This document shows, one piece after another, positions 51,609 to 61,185 of a DNA stretch of 64,000 nt. Each line of letters opens with the position of its first letter. Positions within the stretch are counted from its first letter, which is position 1. This DNA comes from Thiocystis violascens (lineage in GTDB: Bacteria > Pseudomonadota > Gammaproteobacteria > Chromatiales > Chromatiaceae): positions 62,001 to 126,000 of the forward strand of contig DYNM01000002.1 in NCBI GenBank assembly GCA_020721065.1. Direction: 5' to 3'. Under the pieces are notes generated by a model. It saw only the letters and a program-made list of their open reading frames with translations, ran no database searches and had not been told where the DNA came from. The translations under genes and the position numbers were made by a program.

Positions 51609-53132
51609 TTATTCGTCAGGTTCTGTCTCATCTAATGAGATATTAAATTGCTCGTCGGTGTTTGCTTTAGCGGCAGTTTTCAACACTGAATGCAGCAGCG
51701 GCAAATCAATTAGCTCTCGCTTTTCAAGCATATCCTGCACGGTCACAATACGAATCACCGGATCATCACGATGAAATAGCACATGATGATAAAAACCAGC
51801 ATCCAGTGCCTCTTTTTTCATGTCAGCAGTGGGTTTTTGCAGCGTGATAAAAATGCCCATCACAGCCTTTTCACGAATGCGATCACTATTTAACTTGGCA
51901 ATGTCACCGCGACCAACTTTGCCAGATTTGACTTGAAAGACAACGGGCGCGGTGGAATTGGAATCAGTGGCAATATAAACAATGCCATCAATGCCGCGAT
52001 CTGCGCCCTTCTTTTCATTGATGATCGCGTGATTCTTGCTGTAAGTTAATACTGCCCATTTTTCAAACTCTTTGCGCACCCGATCATCTTTTTTATTCGC
52101 CAACGCAATCGCTGATTCCATATCACGCGGAATGCCGTTTAACGTGATCGTATTCAGAACATCAGCACCAAACTGGTCTTCTAGCCGTTTCAGAATAACG
52201 GCAATGCTCTGATAAGTAATATCAATTCCAAGCCACTGGCGATTTAATCGCTGCGCAACCGCAACGGTCGTACCGCAACCGCAATACGCATCCAAAATCA
52301 CATCGCCCTCATTACTGCTGGCTTGAATAATGCGCTCCAATAACGCCTCTGGCTTTTGCGTGGGATAACCGAGGCGTTCTTTAGCAGCAGGATTGAGTGC
52401 TTGTAAATCTGTCCACCAGTCATTTGGCAAAACTCCTTTACTTAAAAAATAACGATATTCCTTTCCATTTTTTATATTTCTTTGATATTTTCGTCCTTTT
52501 TCATCAACTAATACTGGTTCGTGCATTGTAGATGTATCTCTAGGCACAGATGCGCCATCATAAGAAAACAAAAATTTACTAGATTTTGTATACCAAAATA
52601 TCGTGTCATGTTTTCTAGGAAACCCTGTTTTTGATCTTCCACCAGTGTCATAACACCAAACAATCTCATTCTTAAAATCGCCACCCCGCGCACAAAACAC
52701 GCTATCTAAAATCAGCTTCAAATAATGCGACGCGGTGGGATCGCAATGCAGATAAAAGCTGCCGGTTGGTTTTAATACACGCTGAATCTCATTCACCCGC
52801 TGCGTCATGCTTACTAAATAGGATAACAAGCCGCTGCGCCCTAACACTGCATCCAATCCCTTGAGCAATTCAATGGTCTGGCGCGTATAACGTCCGCCTT
52901 CATTGCCAATGATCTCCATTAAAGCGCGATCCGCCAACGCATTCCACGTCCAAGTATCAATAAATGCTTGCGCTTGCGCCTGATCTTCCTTGCCGACATT
53001 GGTATAAATTTGAAAATAATTGCGCTTGGAATTAAACGGCGGGTCGATGTAACATAAATCAATGCTGTCTTTTTCAATTTTGTTGCGCAGCACGTCTAAA
53101 TTATCGCCATAATATAGTTCGTTGTTATTCAT
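51609..53132 (-). CDS. Fused DNA methyltransferase / Mrr-like endonuclease
   Basis: The 507-residue protein joins an amino-methyltransferase of the type III Mod/beta class with a nuclease domain. Motif IV is DPPF (30-33), with the SAM motif I, DAYCGCGTTV (281-290), following it. C-terminal to this, RGIDGIVYI (Asp382) and VFQVKSGK (Gln400, Lys402) form an Mrr-type PD-(D/E)XK core. Such fusions can methylate and cut DNA by one chain, as in type IIG-like systems. No specificity or helicase gene is adjacent, so it seems self-contained. Confidence 0.87.
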   Translation of the reverse strand: MNNNELYYGDNLDVLRNKIEKDSIDLCYIDPPFNSKRNYFQIYTNVGKEDQAQAQAFIDTWTWNALADRALMEIIGNEGGRYTRQTIELLKGLDAVLGRSGLLSYLVSMTQRVNEIQRVLKPTGSFYLHCDPTASHYLKLILDSVFCARGGDFKNEIVWCYDTGGRSKTGFPRKHDTIFWYTKSSKFLFSYDGASVPRDTSTMHEPVLVDEKGRKYQRNIKNGKEYRYFLSKGVLPNDWWTDLQALNPAAKERLGYPTQKPEALLERIIQASSNEGDVILDAYCGCGTTVAVAQRLNRQWLGIDITYQSIAVILKRLEDQFGADVLNTITLNGIPRDMESAIALANKKDDRVRKEFEKWAVLTYSKNHAIINEKKGADRGIDGIVYIATDSNSTAPVVFQVKSGKVGRGDIAKLNSDRIREKAVMGIFITLQKPTADMKKEALDAGFYHHVLFHRDDPVIRIVTVQDMLEKRELIDLPLLHSVLKTAAKANTDEQFNISLDETEPDE

Positions 53133-53237
53133 GTGCTTTACCGTGTTGTTGATAAAATTGCCGCTGCTGCTAACAACGGCATAATAAGGTTAATTTCAGT
53201 ATAACTGAATTAACCCATTAGCGAAAAATTGCGGTGA

Positions 53238-54095
53238 TTATTCTGGCAGTTTGACGCGCAAACCGCGCACCAATTCTAAATAATCCGGCTCTTCTGGTGT
53301 TATTAAACCGTGTCGAATCAGAAAATCAATAATGACCAAATTACAATTCAATTTGAATTGATCGCTATCTCGCACCAATTCCAGCACTTCCTCAACCGGC
53401 ATTCGCACAAAACTCTCCACTTCACCATCGGTGCAGCGCGGCACAAAATCTTCTGGCAATTCAAGGTCATAGCAATACATCACATCTGGTTTCAAGCCTC
53501 GCGCCGAGTCTTGGCAATAACTCACCGCGCCAACTGCGACCGCCTGATCCGCCAATTTCGCCGCCATTCCCGCCTCTTCCGCGCATTCTTTGCGCAAATT
53601 GTCTGCCAAACTCAATCCCGCTGGCAGCCCGCCGGCCACGAGATGATCGAGACAATTGGGATAATGTCGCCGATTCGCCGCCCGTCGCCCCACCCATAGC
53701 TCCAACCCGTGCCCGGTGCGGACAAAACCGTTGAGATGTTGCCCAAACGCACGCATTCCAAAGAATGGCGCGGCCGCCCGATCAATCAAACAACGCGCCT
53801 GCTCGCGGGTGCTCGCCGTCACCGGATACAGCTCGCCGTGCTGATGTGTGATCAGCTCCTGTGCGGCGAAATCAGCGACTATGGCGGCTAAAAGCGCCGA
53901 ACGTGCGGCGAAGTCAGCAGGAGCACCGTACCAATGCACGGCTGCTAACGTCACTTCAAACTGCTGTGGCCAGCGCCGCAATTGTTCTGCCGCTGCTGGG
54001 CGCAGGCTGCCGATGCGCTCACCGTTGAGATAAAACGGTAAAAACTGTTCTGAATTCCAAGTATTACAAGCACGGAGCTTGTCAAGAAATGACAT
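53238..54095 (-). CDS. Nudix hydrolase with DUF4743 N-terminal domain
   Basis: The 285-residue protein has the DUF4743-type N-terminal region (MSFLDKLRACNTWNSEQFLP) and a C-terminal Nudix domain with box GGLPAGLSLADNLRKECAEE (Lys replaces the usual Arg of REUXEE). Relatives resemble the eukaryotic thiamine-pyrophosphokinase-linked Nudix proteins that clear damaged thiamine derivatives. ATG 54095 is preferred over a start four codons upstream. It stands alone, divergent from ilvD. Confidence 0.85.
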   Translation of the reverse strand: MSFLDKLRACNTWNSEQFLPFYLNGERIGSLRPAAAEQLRRWPQQFEVTLAAVHWYGAPADFAARSALLAAIVADFAAQELITHQHGELYPVTASTREQARCLIDRAAAPFFGMRAFGQHLNGFVRTGHGLELWVGRRAANRRHYPNCLDHLVAGGLPAGLSLADNLRKECAEEAGMAAKLADQAVAVGAVSYCQDSARGLKPDVMYCYDLELPEDFVPRCTDGEVESFVRMPVEEVLELVRDSDQFKLNCNLVIIDFLIRHGLITPEEPDYLELVRGLRVKLPE

Positions 54096-54211
54096 ATTGA
54101 CCACCACTGAAAGTTATACAATTGATGAAAAAAATGGCGAGGAATACCCGTTAAAAGCGTTATCCCGTATCCTTGAATATGATGTCTTACTTTTCAACAG
54201 GACTGACTACT

Positions 54212-56062
54212 ATGCCGCATTATCGTTCACACACGACCACTCACGGGCGCAATATGGCTGGAGCTCGCGCCTTATGGCGAGCAACTGGCATGACTGATGC
54301 CGATTTTAATAAGCCAATTATTGCCGTTGTCAATTCGTTCACGCAATTCGTGCCTGGTCACGTTCATTTGAAAGATTTGGGACAACTCATTGCGCGTCAA
54401 ATTGAAGCTGCGGGTGGCGTCGCAAAAGAGTTTAATACCATTGCCATTGATGATGGAATTGCAATGGGACACGGCGGAATGCTTTATTCATTGCCGTCGC
54501 GTGATTTAATTGCAGATTCGGTGGAATACATGGCAAATGCGCATTGTGCTGATGCGCTGGTGTGTTTATCCAATTGCGATAAAATCACGCCCGGCATGTT
54601 AATGGCGTCACTGCGTTTGAACATTCCAACGGTATTTATTTCCGGCGGACCAATGGAAGCGGGAAAGATATTGCGCAGCGATGGTGAACATGCACTCGAT
54701 TTAATTGATGCCATGATTGCAGCGGCTAATCCGAATGAAAGTGATGCCGATGTTGCGCAATTAGAACGCTCGGCGTGCCCGACTTGCGGTTCCTGCTCCG
54801 GCATGTTTACTGCCAATTCCATGAATTGTTTAATTGAAGCACTTGGTTTTGGTTTACCCGGCAATGGTTCATTACTCGCCACTCACGCTGAACGCGAAAC
54901 GCTATTTTTAGAAGCTGGGCGTTTAATTGTCGAATTGACGCGCCGTTATTATGAACAGGATGATGCCAGCGTCTTGCCGCGTTCAATTGCCAGCTTTGCC
55001 GCTTTTGAAAATGCAATGAGTTTAGATATTGCAATGGGCGGCTCCACCAATACGGTATTGCATTTATTAGCGGCGGCGCACGAAGCGGGCGTTCATTTCA
55101 CAATGGCCGATATTGATCGCCTCAGTCGGCAGGTACCCAATTTATGTAAAGTTGCACCCGCAACGCAGCTTTTTCATATGGAAGATGTGCATCGGGCGGG
55201 TGGCGTCATTGGAATTTTGGGTGAATTAGATCGCGCCGGATTGCTGCACCGTGATTGCCAAACCGTGCATTCCGCGACGCTCGGCGCGGCGCTGGCAGAA
55301 TGGGATATTGCTGGAAAAACAGCAACTTCGACTGCGCAGCACCGGTATCTCGCCGCACCCGGCGGAGTGCCGACGCAGGTCGCGTTCAGCCAACATGCGC
55401 AGTGGGCGACGTTGGATGTGGATCGTGCGGCGGGATGTATTCGTGATGTAAATCATGCGTATAGCCGCGACGGTGGGTTGGCGGTGCTGTTTGGCAATCT
55501 GGCGGCAGATGGCTGCATCGTCAAAACGGCGGGCGTTGATGCGGCAAACCTGACGTTTACCGGCCCGGCGCGGATTTTTGAAAGCCAAGAGGACGCAGTA
55601 AACGCAATTCTTACTGAGCAAATTCAAGCTGGTGATGTCGTGATCATTCGCTATGAAGGGCCAAAAGGTGGGCCTGGAATGCAGGAAATGCTTTATCCAA
55701 CCAGCTATTTGAAATCAAAAGGATTGGGTAAAGCCTGCGCATTGATTACTGATGGACGGTTTTCGGGTGGTACTTCAGGATTATCAATTGGGCATGTGTC
55801 ACCAGAAGCAGCGGAAGGTGGCGTGATTGGTTTAATTGAAAACGGCGATCAAATCGCAATTGATATTCCAGCGCGACGAATTGAAGTGCTGCTTGATGAT
55901 GAGACGTTAGCGGCGCGGCGCAATGCAATGTTGGCGCGAGGTACGGCGGCATGGCAACCACTGGCGCGAGAGCGTGAAGTGTCAGCGGCGCTGCGGGCGT
56001 ATGCGGCAATGACCACCAGCGCAGCACATGGCGCAGTGCGCGATGTTGCGCAATTGCGATAA
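54212..56062 (+). CDS. ilvD: Dihydroxy-acid dehydratase
   Basis: IlvD is the iron-sulfur dehydratase of branched-chain amino acid synthesis. The 616 residues include [53 protein letters not shown] and [23 protein letters not shown] 54212 matches the family N-terminus ([18 protein letters not shown]); 13 more in-frame residues upstream are not supported. A GC-rich block at about 55240-55560 stands out in an AT-ending gene. Confidence 0.96.
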   Translation: MPHYRSHTTTHGRNMAGARALWRATGMTDADFNKPIIAVVNSFTQFVPGHVHLKDLGQLIARQIEAAGGVAKEFNTIAIDDGIAMGHGGMLYSLPSRDLIADSVEYMANAHCADALVCLSNCDKITPGMLMASLRLNIPTVFISGGPMEAGKILRSDGEHALDLIDAMIAAANPNESDADVAQLERSACPTCGSCSGMFTANSMNCLIEALGFGLPGNGSLLATHAERETLFLEAGRLIVELTRRYYEQDDASVLPRSIASFAAFENAMSLDIAMGGSTNTVLHLLAAAHEAGVHFTMADIDRLSRQVPNLCKVAPATQLFHMEDVHRAGGVIGILGELDRAGLLHRDCQTVHSATLGAALAEWDIAGKTATSTAQHRYLAAPGGVPTQVAFSQHAQWATLDVDRAAGCIRDVNHAYSRDGGLAVLFGNLAADGCIVKTAGVDAANLTFTGPARIFESQEDAVNAILTEQIQAGDVVIIRYEGPKGGPGMQEMLYPTSYLKSKGLGKACALITDGRFSGGTSGLSIGHVSPEAAEGGVIGLIENGDQIAIDIPARRIEVLLDDETLAARRNAMLARGTAAWQPLAREREVSAALRAYAAMTTSAAHGAVRDVAQLR

Positions 56063-56070
56063 ACTGATTG

Positions 56071-56098
56071 AACCCCCTTTTATAAAGGGGGTTTTATT
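56071..56098 (+). terminator. Terminator after ilvD
   Basis: AACCCCCTTT (56071-56080) and AAAGGGGGTT (56084-56093) form a perfect 10-bp stem with loop TAT, followed by TTATTT. It is another member of the C-run/G-run hairpin family. Confidence 0.85.
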
Positions 56099-56137
56099 TC
56101 TAATAGTTCATTAAAACGAATTGATTGGAGCATAACA

Positions 56138-58567
56138 ATGACGGATACGGATGACAACACATTAGAACATGATGCCGCACCAGCAGCAGATGACAACACT
56201 TTAGAACATGATGCTGCGTCAATAGCAGATGATTCCATTCAAATCGCCCGCGCTAATGATGTATTGCCCACTGAAATTCATTTATTGCCAGTTGCTTCAC
56301 GTCCATTCTTTCCGGGGCAAGCCGTGCCGTTAATGATGGATGCAGCACATTGGACTGCGACCATGCGTGCAGTTGCCGATACGGAGCATAAAATACTCGG
56401 CGTGGTATTAGTGAATAGTGACACGTCAGAAGAAGCCACACCGATAAATTTTCGCGCAATTGGCACCGTGTGTCGGGTGCATCGCATTCATCAACAAGAT
56501 GAGCATTTGCAGGTATTGGTTGAATGCTTGCAACGGTTTCGGATTGCCGATTGGGTGAATGGCGCAGTGCCATTTTATGCGCGTGTCACCTATTTACCAG
56601 AACCCAGCGGAACGCCAAGTCCAGATGTCAAGGCTTATGCAATGGCGGTAATTAACACCATTAAAGAATTGCTGCCGCTCAATCCGCTGTATGTTGAAGA
56701 ACTGCGGATGTTTTTAGATCGATTTGGCCCGGATGATCCATCGCATCTATCTGATTTTGCAGCAAGTTTGACGACCGCCAACAAAGATCAGTTACAAGAA
56801 GTGTTGGAATTAGTGCCGCTGTTGTCGCGGATGGAAAAGGTGCTGGTGCTCTTAAATAACGAACTCGAACTCGCTCGCGCCCAGCAAAAAATTCGGCGCA
56901 CAGTTGAAGAAAAGATGCACAAACAGCAGCGTGAATTCTTTTTACGCGAGCAGATGAAGGCGATTCAAAAAGAGCTTGGTATTGCTAAAGATGATCGCAC
57001 TGCTGAAATTGATAAATTCCAAACGCGCTTAAAAGGTTTGGTATTGACTGAGCAGGCACAAAAGCGGGTCGATGAAGAACTAGAAAAGATGGGCATGTTA
57101 GAAACTGGCTCGCCAGAATATGCCGTCACGCGCAACTATTTGGATTGGATCACGCTGTTGCCTTGGGGCAAACATTCTAAAGATAAGCTGGATTTGAAGC
57201 GGGCGCGGCGCGTTCTTGACCGCGATCATTATGGTTTGGCAGATGTGAAAGATCGGATTCTTGAATTTCTCGCCGTGGGGATTCACAAGGGTGAAATTGC
57301 GGGGTCGATTATTTTATTAGTTGGGCCGCCGGGTGTTGGTAAAACCTCAATTGGACGTTCTATTGCAGATGCGTTAGGACGACGTTTTTATCGCTTTTCA
57401 GTCGGTGGTATCCGCGATGAAGCGGAGATTAAAGGGCATCGTCGTACCTATATCGGTGCAATGCCGGGTAAGTTTTTGCAGGCAGTAAAAGATGCGGAAA
57501 CTGCCAATCCGGTGATCTTGCTAGATGAGATTGATAAAGTTGGCGCGTCTTATCATGGCGATCCCGCATCTGCATTATTAGAAGTGCTTGATCCAGAGCA
57601 GAATGTTGATTTTCTCGATCATTATTTAGATTTGCGTTTTGATCTATCTAAAGTGCTGTTTGTTTGCACAGCGAACCAATTAGATACCATTCCAGCACCG
57701 TTATTAGATCGGATGGAGGTGATTCAATTATCGGGCTACATCGCGGAGGAAAAACTCCAAATTGCGAAAAAGTATCTTTTGCCACGGCAATTGGAACGCG
57801 CCGGTTTGAATAAAGACACGGTGAAATTAGATACCGCAACGTTGCGCACGTTAATTGATGGTTATGCGCGTGATGCGGGAGTGCGACGTTTGGAAAAACA
57901 ACTCGGTAAAATTGTGCGCAAAGTGGCGGTGCGTTTATTGGAAGGTACGGTCGCACCGTTGACAATTAGTGCTGCGCAATTGCCGGATTATCTCGGCGGC
58001 GCGGTGTTCCGCGATGAGCGCAAATTGACCGGACCTGGCGTGGTTACAGGCTTGGCGTGGACGGCAATGGGCGGGGCGACGTTGTCGATTGAAGCGGCAC
58101 GAACACACAGTTTTAATCGCGGCTTTAAGCTCACCGGTCAACTCGGCGATGTGATGAAAGAATCGGCCGAAATTGCGTATGGATATTTAGTAAGTCATGC
58201 GCAGCAATTTGGTGTTGATCCCGTATTTTTTGAGACGGCATTTATTCATGTTCATGTCCCAGCGGGCGCAACGCCTAAAGATGGTCCATCGGCAGGTATT
58301 ACATTGGTGAGTGCGTTATTGTCATTAGCTCTTAATCGACCAGTGCGGCGTATTGCAATGACCGGCGAAATCACTTTAACAGGTGAGGTATTTCCGGTGG
58401 GTGGTATTCGGGAGAAATTGATTGCAGCGCGTCGTGCAAAAATTAAAGAAATCATTTTGCCGGCAGACAATCGCAGCGATTTTGATGAAGTGCCAGAGCA
58501 CGTTCGCAAGGGCTTGAAAGTACATTTTGCTTCGCGTTATGAAGACGTGTTGCCGTTGCTGTTTTAA
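56138..58567 (+). CDS. lon: ATP-dependent protease Lon
   Basis: The 809-residue Lon protease has an N-terminal substrate-binding domain (from about residue 45, LLPVASRPFFPGQAVPL), an AAA+ domain with Walker A GPPGVGKTS and Walker B VILLDEIDK, and the Ser-Lys protease domain with the catalytic Ser in PKDGPSAG. The first 35 residues are an acidic extension made of a tandem duplication (DDNTLEHDAA twice) not typical of Lon. TTGGAG precedes the ATG. It is flanked by a terminator and an inverted-repeat element. Confidence 0.97.
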   Translation: MTDTDDNTLEHDAAPAADDNTLEHDAASIADDSIQIARANDVLPTEIHLLPVASRPFFPGQAVPLMMDAAHWTATMRAVADTEHKILGVVLVNSDTSEEATPINFRAIGTVCRVHRIHQQDEHLQVLVECLQRFRIADWVNGAVPFYARVTYLPEPSGTPSPDVKAYAMAVINTIKELLPLNPLYVEELRMFLDRFGPDDPSHLSDFAASLTTANKDQLQEVLELVPLLSRMEKVLVLLNNELELARAQQKIRRTVEEKMHKQQREFFLREQMKAIQKELGIAKDDRTAEIDKFQTRLKGLVLTEQAQKRVDEELEKMGMLETGSPEYAVTRNYLDWITLLPWGKHSKDKLDLKRARRVLDRDHYGLADVKDRILEFLAVGIHKGEIAGSIILLVGPPGVGKTSIGRSIADALGRRFYRFSVGGIRDEAEIKGHRRTYIGAMPGKFLQAVKDAETANPVILLDEIDKVGASYHGDPASALLEVLDPEQNVDFLDHYLDLRFDLSKVLFVCTANQLDTIPAPLLDRMEVIQLSGYIAEEKLQIAKKYLLPRQLERAGLNKDTVKLDTATLRTLIDGYARDAGVRRLEKQLGKIVRKVAVRLLEGTVAPLTISAAQLPDYLGGAVFRDERKLTGPGVVTGLAWTAMGGATLSIEAARTHSFNRGFKLTGQLGDVMKESAEIAYGYLVSHAQQFGVDPVFFETAFIHVHVPAGATPKDGPSAGITLVSALLSLALNRPVRRIAMTGEITLTGEVFPVGGIREKLIAARRAKIKEIILPADNRSDFDEVPEHVRKGLKVHFASRYEDVLPLLF

Positions 58568-58570
58568 TGG

Positions 58571-58703
58571 TAGGTTGGGTTGACAGCGTCAACCCAACTG
58601 AATTGCTGAGATATAAAAATTGTGCCGCTTTGATAATGACGGGTATTTAATTGCGGTGATGTTAGTTTCATTTGTTGGGTTGCCAACAGCGGCAACCCAA
58701 CCT
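58571..58703. repeat. MITE-like inverted-repeat element between lon and the SIR2-like gene
   Basis: The 133-bp element has inverted ends, TAGGTTGGGTTG at 58571-58582 and CAACCCAACCTA at 58692-58703. Each end is itself a hairpin: GTTGGGTTGAC / GTCAACCCAAC around 58574-58598, and GTTGGGTTGCC / GGCAACCCAAC at 58674-58701. No gene lies inside. It resembles dispersed GTTGGGTT-type REP repeats, and also lies where two convergent genes need terminators. Confidence 0.65.
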
Positions 58704-58707
58704 ACAA

Positions 58708-59538
58708 TTAAGCCGCTAATAAATCCGCGACATCTGCTTCAATAATCACAACATCTTTTTTCTCACAAAAGCGCCGTTCTTTATCCGTTGGTTCTGGAAT
58801 AAGCACCCAGCCTGCTGGTGATGCCGCAGCGTTATAAATCATATCCGACATAATCATCCGCTCGGTATCGCGTTGAAAGCGCAAACCAATAAATAGATAG
58901 CGTTTGCCAATTCGCAGCGTTTTCACCACATCGGGAATTGCAAATCCGCCCATCAATTCGGTGATGTAATCCACATAATCGGCATCAGACGCAATATAAG
59001 TCGGATCAGGACGCGGACTTCCCATTGGTTTGAATAGAATTGGTAATGTCGAATCAATCGCTTGCTGCGTTATTTCGTGATAACGCTCGCCATCGTAATG
59101 ATGCAGCCGAAACCGATAATCCGTGCCGCCGGTGCGAGCGATGCCGCGAATCAAGGTGTGCGGAATATCTGCATAAGAATCTTGCAGTTGGGTGTCGCGG
59201 TTGATGTCGATGACATACGGCGGGCGGATGTGTTGCAGCCAATCGTGCAGCGGCGCTCGCGTCCACACGCGCTGGTTATAAGTGGTCTCCAAAAAACGAT
59301 GCACGGCAGAGCGTCCGCGTTTCAATTCGACATTCATCGCAGCGCGGGGAAATTCCCACATCAGGCGCGGAGCCATTGGTTTGCCGTCATTCATGGCGAT
59401 GATGAGGCTGTCGCTGTCGGCGGGAATCGGCGCAGCGGTGACGGGATCGACTGCGCCGGTTAATGCGCCAGCGCCGAGATAGGGCACGAGCGTGCCGGCG
59501 GCGACTTCTTGCACGAGCTGGTTGAGAATGGTGGACAT
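58708..59538 (-). CDS. SIR2-like domain protein
   Basis: The 276-residue protein matches SIR2-like NAD-binding domains: LVPYLGAGAL (17-26) is the GAG-type nucleotide motif, YVIDINRDTQLQ and PILFKPMGSP mark the core, and LFIGLRFQRDTERMI corresponds to the C-terminal motif of the SIR2_2 type. Such proteins act as NAD hydrolases in antiphage systems or as deacylase relatives. It is a lone gene with no effector partner, so defence is only a possibility. Confidence 0.75.
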   Translation of the reverse strand: MSTILNQLVQEVAAGTLVPYLGAGALTGAVDPVTAAPIPADSDSLIIAMNDGKPMAPRLMWEFPRAAMNVELKRGRSAVHRFLETTYNQRVWTRAPLHDWLQHIRPPYVIDINRDTQLQDSYADIPHTLIRGIARTGGTDYRFRLHHYDGERYHEITQQAIDSTLPILFKPMGSPRPDPTYIASDADYVDYITELMGGFAIPDVVKTLRIGKRYLFIGLRFQRDTERMIMSDMIYNAAASPAGWVLIPEPTDKERRFCEKKDVVIIEADVADLLAA

Positions 59539-59730
59539 CTGCGCGGTTATTCCTCAATAAATGCGTATTTGCGATAAACAGCAACATCTGCGCCATGATC
59601 GGTAACAACTGCGGTGCGGTGAAAATATCAGCCCATTCAGTTAGAGTTTCGTGCTTTCTTAAACCCAGCCAACGATTGCTCTGTCGCGCCAATTGAGCGC
59701 CGCAGCCTGTCCATTTCATAAGGAAATCTC

Positions 59731-60426
59731 ATGATGACAACTGACTTGATTGCACCTTCCATTTTGTCGGCAAATTTCGCCAAGCTCGGCGAAGAAGTGG
59801 ACAACGTTCTCGCTGCGGGCGCGGACATCGTGCATTTCGACGTGATGGACAATCATTATGTGCCGAATCTGACCATCGGCCCGCTGGTGTGCGAGGCGCT
59901 GCGCAAACACGGCGTCACCGCGCCGATTGACGTGCATTTAATGGTCAAGCCGGTGGATCGGATCATTCCCGATTTCGCGGCGGCGGGCGCGACTTACATC
60001 ACGTTTCATCCCGAAGCCAGCGAGCACATCGACCGCACGCTGCAACTGATTCGTGCGGAAGGCTGCAAATCTGGGCTGGTGTTTAATCCCGCTACGCCGT
60101 TGAGTTATCTCGATTATGTGCTGGACAAGGTGGACATGATTTTGCTGATGTCGGTCAACCCCGGTTTTGGCGGTCAGAGTTTCATTCCTGCGACCTTTGA
60201 AAAGCTGCGTCAAGCGCGGCAAATCATTGATAACTCTGGGTTTGATATTCGGCTGGAAATCGACGGCGGGGTGAAAGCCGACAACATCGCGGAGGTGAAA
60301 GCGGCTGGCGCAGATACCTTCGTGTCCGGTTCGGGCATTTTCAGCAAGCCGAGCGCCAGCGATGCGCATCGTTATGACAGCATTATCAAAGAGATGCGAG
60401 CGGCAATGGCGACGGTGAGTCGTTAA
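59731..60426 (+). CDS. rpe: Ribulose-phosphate 3-epimerase
   Basis: Rpe converts ribulose-5-P and xylulose-5-P in the pentose-phosphate and Calvin cycles. The 231 residues show [52 protein letters not shown] and LEIDGGV. AAGGA lies 6 bases before the ATG. It is GC-rich and leads into gph; rpe-gph-trpE is the common order in related bacteria. The 192 bp upstream (59539-59730) show nothing I can name. Confidence 0.96.
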   Translation: MMTTDLIAPSILSANFAKLGEEVDNVLAAGADIVHFDVMDNHYVPNLTIGPLVCEALRKHGVTAPIDVHLMVKPVDRIIPDFAAAGATYITFHPEASEHIDRTLQLIRAEGCKSGLVFNPATPLSYLDYVLDKVDMILLMSVNPGFGGQSFIPATFEKLRQARQIIDNSGFDIRLEIDGGVKADNIAEVKAAGADTFVSGSGIFSKPSASDAHRYDSIIKEMRAAMATVSR

Positions 60427-60441
60427 AACGGATTGCTGACG

Positions 60442-61116
60442 ATGCTGCAACCCAAAATGGTGCTGTGTGATTTGGACGGGACGCTGGTGGATAGCGTTCC
60501 CGATCTGACGTTTTGCGTGGACGCGATGATGGAGCAATTGGGGCGTCCGGCGTGGGGTGAAGCGGCGGTGCGGACGTGGGTCGGCAACGGCGTTGAGCGA
60601 CTGGTGTGTCGGGCGCTCATCGGTCAGCTTGACGGCGAGCCAGACCCGGCGGATTACGCGCTGGCGTATCCGCTTTTTGTCGCGTTGTACGCCGCCAACA
60701 CCTCAACCCGCTCGGTGCTGTATCCGGGCGTGCGCGAGGGGCTGGAATTTCTGCGCAGTGCCGGTTATCCGCTCGGCTGCGTCACCAACAAAGCCGCGCA
60801 GTTCACGGAACCGCTGCTGCAACAGGTCGGCATTCGGGATTATTTCGGGCTGGTGGTCAGCGGCGACAGCCTGCCGCGCAAAAAGCCCGATCCGATGCCA
60901 CTGCTCCACGCGGCGCGGCATTTCGGCGTCGCGCCAACCGATGCGTTGATGATTGGCGATTCGGGTACGGACGTGAAAGCAGCGCGAGCGGCTGGGTTTG
61001 GCATTATTTGTATGAGCTATGGCTACAATCACGGCGTGGATATTCGTGATGCAGCGCCAGATGCAGTGATTGATTCATTGGAGGAATTGCGGGGATTGAT
61101 CGCAGCGCAGGCTTGA
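60442..61116 (+). CDS. gph: Phosphoglycolate phosphatase
   Basis: Gph is a HAD-family hydrolase that removes 2-phosphoglycolate. The 224 residues include VLCDLDGTLVDSVPDL, GNGVERLV, GCVTNKAAQFTEPLLQ, VSGDSLPRKKPDP and MIGDSGTDVKAARAAG. ATG 60442 is chosen; a TTG three codons upstream is in frame. Its last 29 codons recur at 63438 after the restriction-modification cassette. Confidence 0.95.
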   Translation: MLQPKMVLCDLDGTLVDSVPDLTFCVDAMMEQLGRPAWGEAAVRTWVGNGVERLVCRALIGQLDGEPDPADYALAYPLFVALYAANTSTRSVLYPGVREGLEFLRSAGYPLGCVTNKAAQFTEPLLQQVGIRDYFGLVVSGDSLPRKKPDPMPLLHAARHFGVAPTDALMIGDSGTDVKAARAAGFGIICMSYGYNHGVDIRDAAPDAVIDSLEELRGLIAAQA

Positions 61117-61160
61117 ATTGAATGGCGCAGAATACGCGGGGGCGTATTCTGCCATTATTA
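61027..61160 (+). repeat. Left direct repeat: gph 3' end plus terminator
   Basis: This 134-bp stretch (last 29 codons of gph, stop, and terminator hairpin) is repeated in the same direction at 63438-63571 with about 10 mismatches and no indel (about 92% identity). It marks the left border of the restriction-modification cassette. Confidence 0.9.
61127..61152 (+). terminator. Terminator hairpin after gph
   Basis: GCAGAATACGC (61127-61137) and GCGTATTCTGC (61142-61152) form a perfect 11-bp stem with loop GGGG, followed by CATTATTA. The T-run is weak. Confidence 0.65.
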
Positions 61161-61185
61161 AGATGTTGAAGCAGGAAATATTAAG

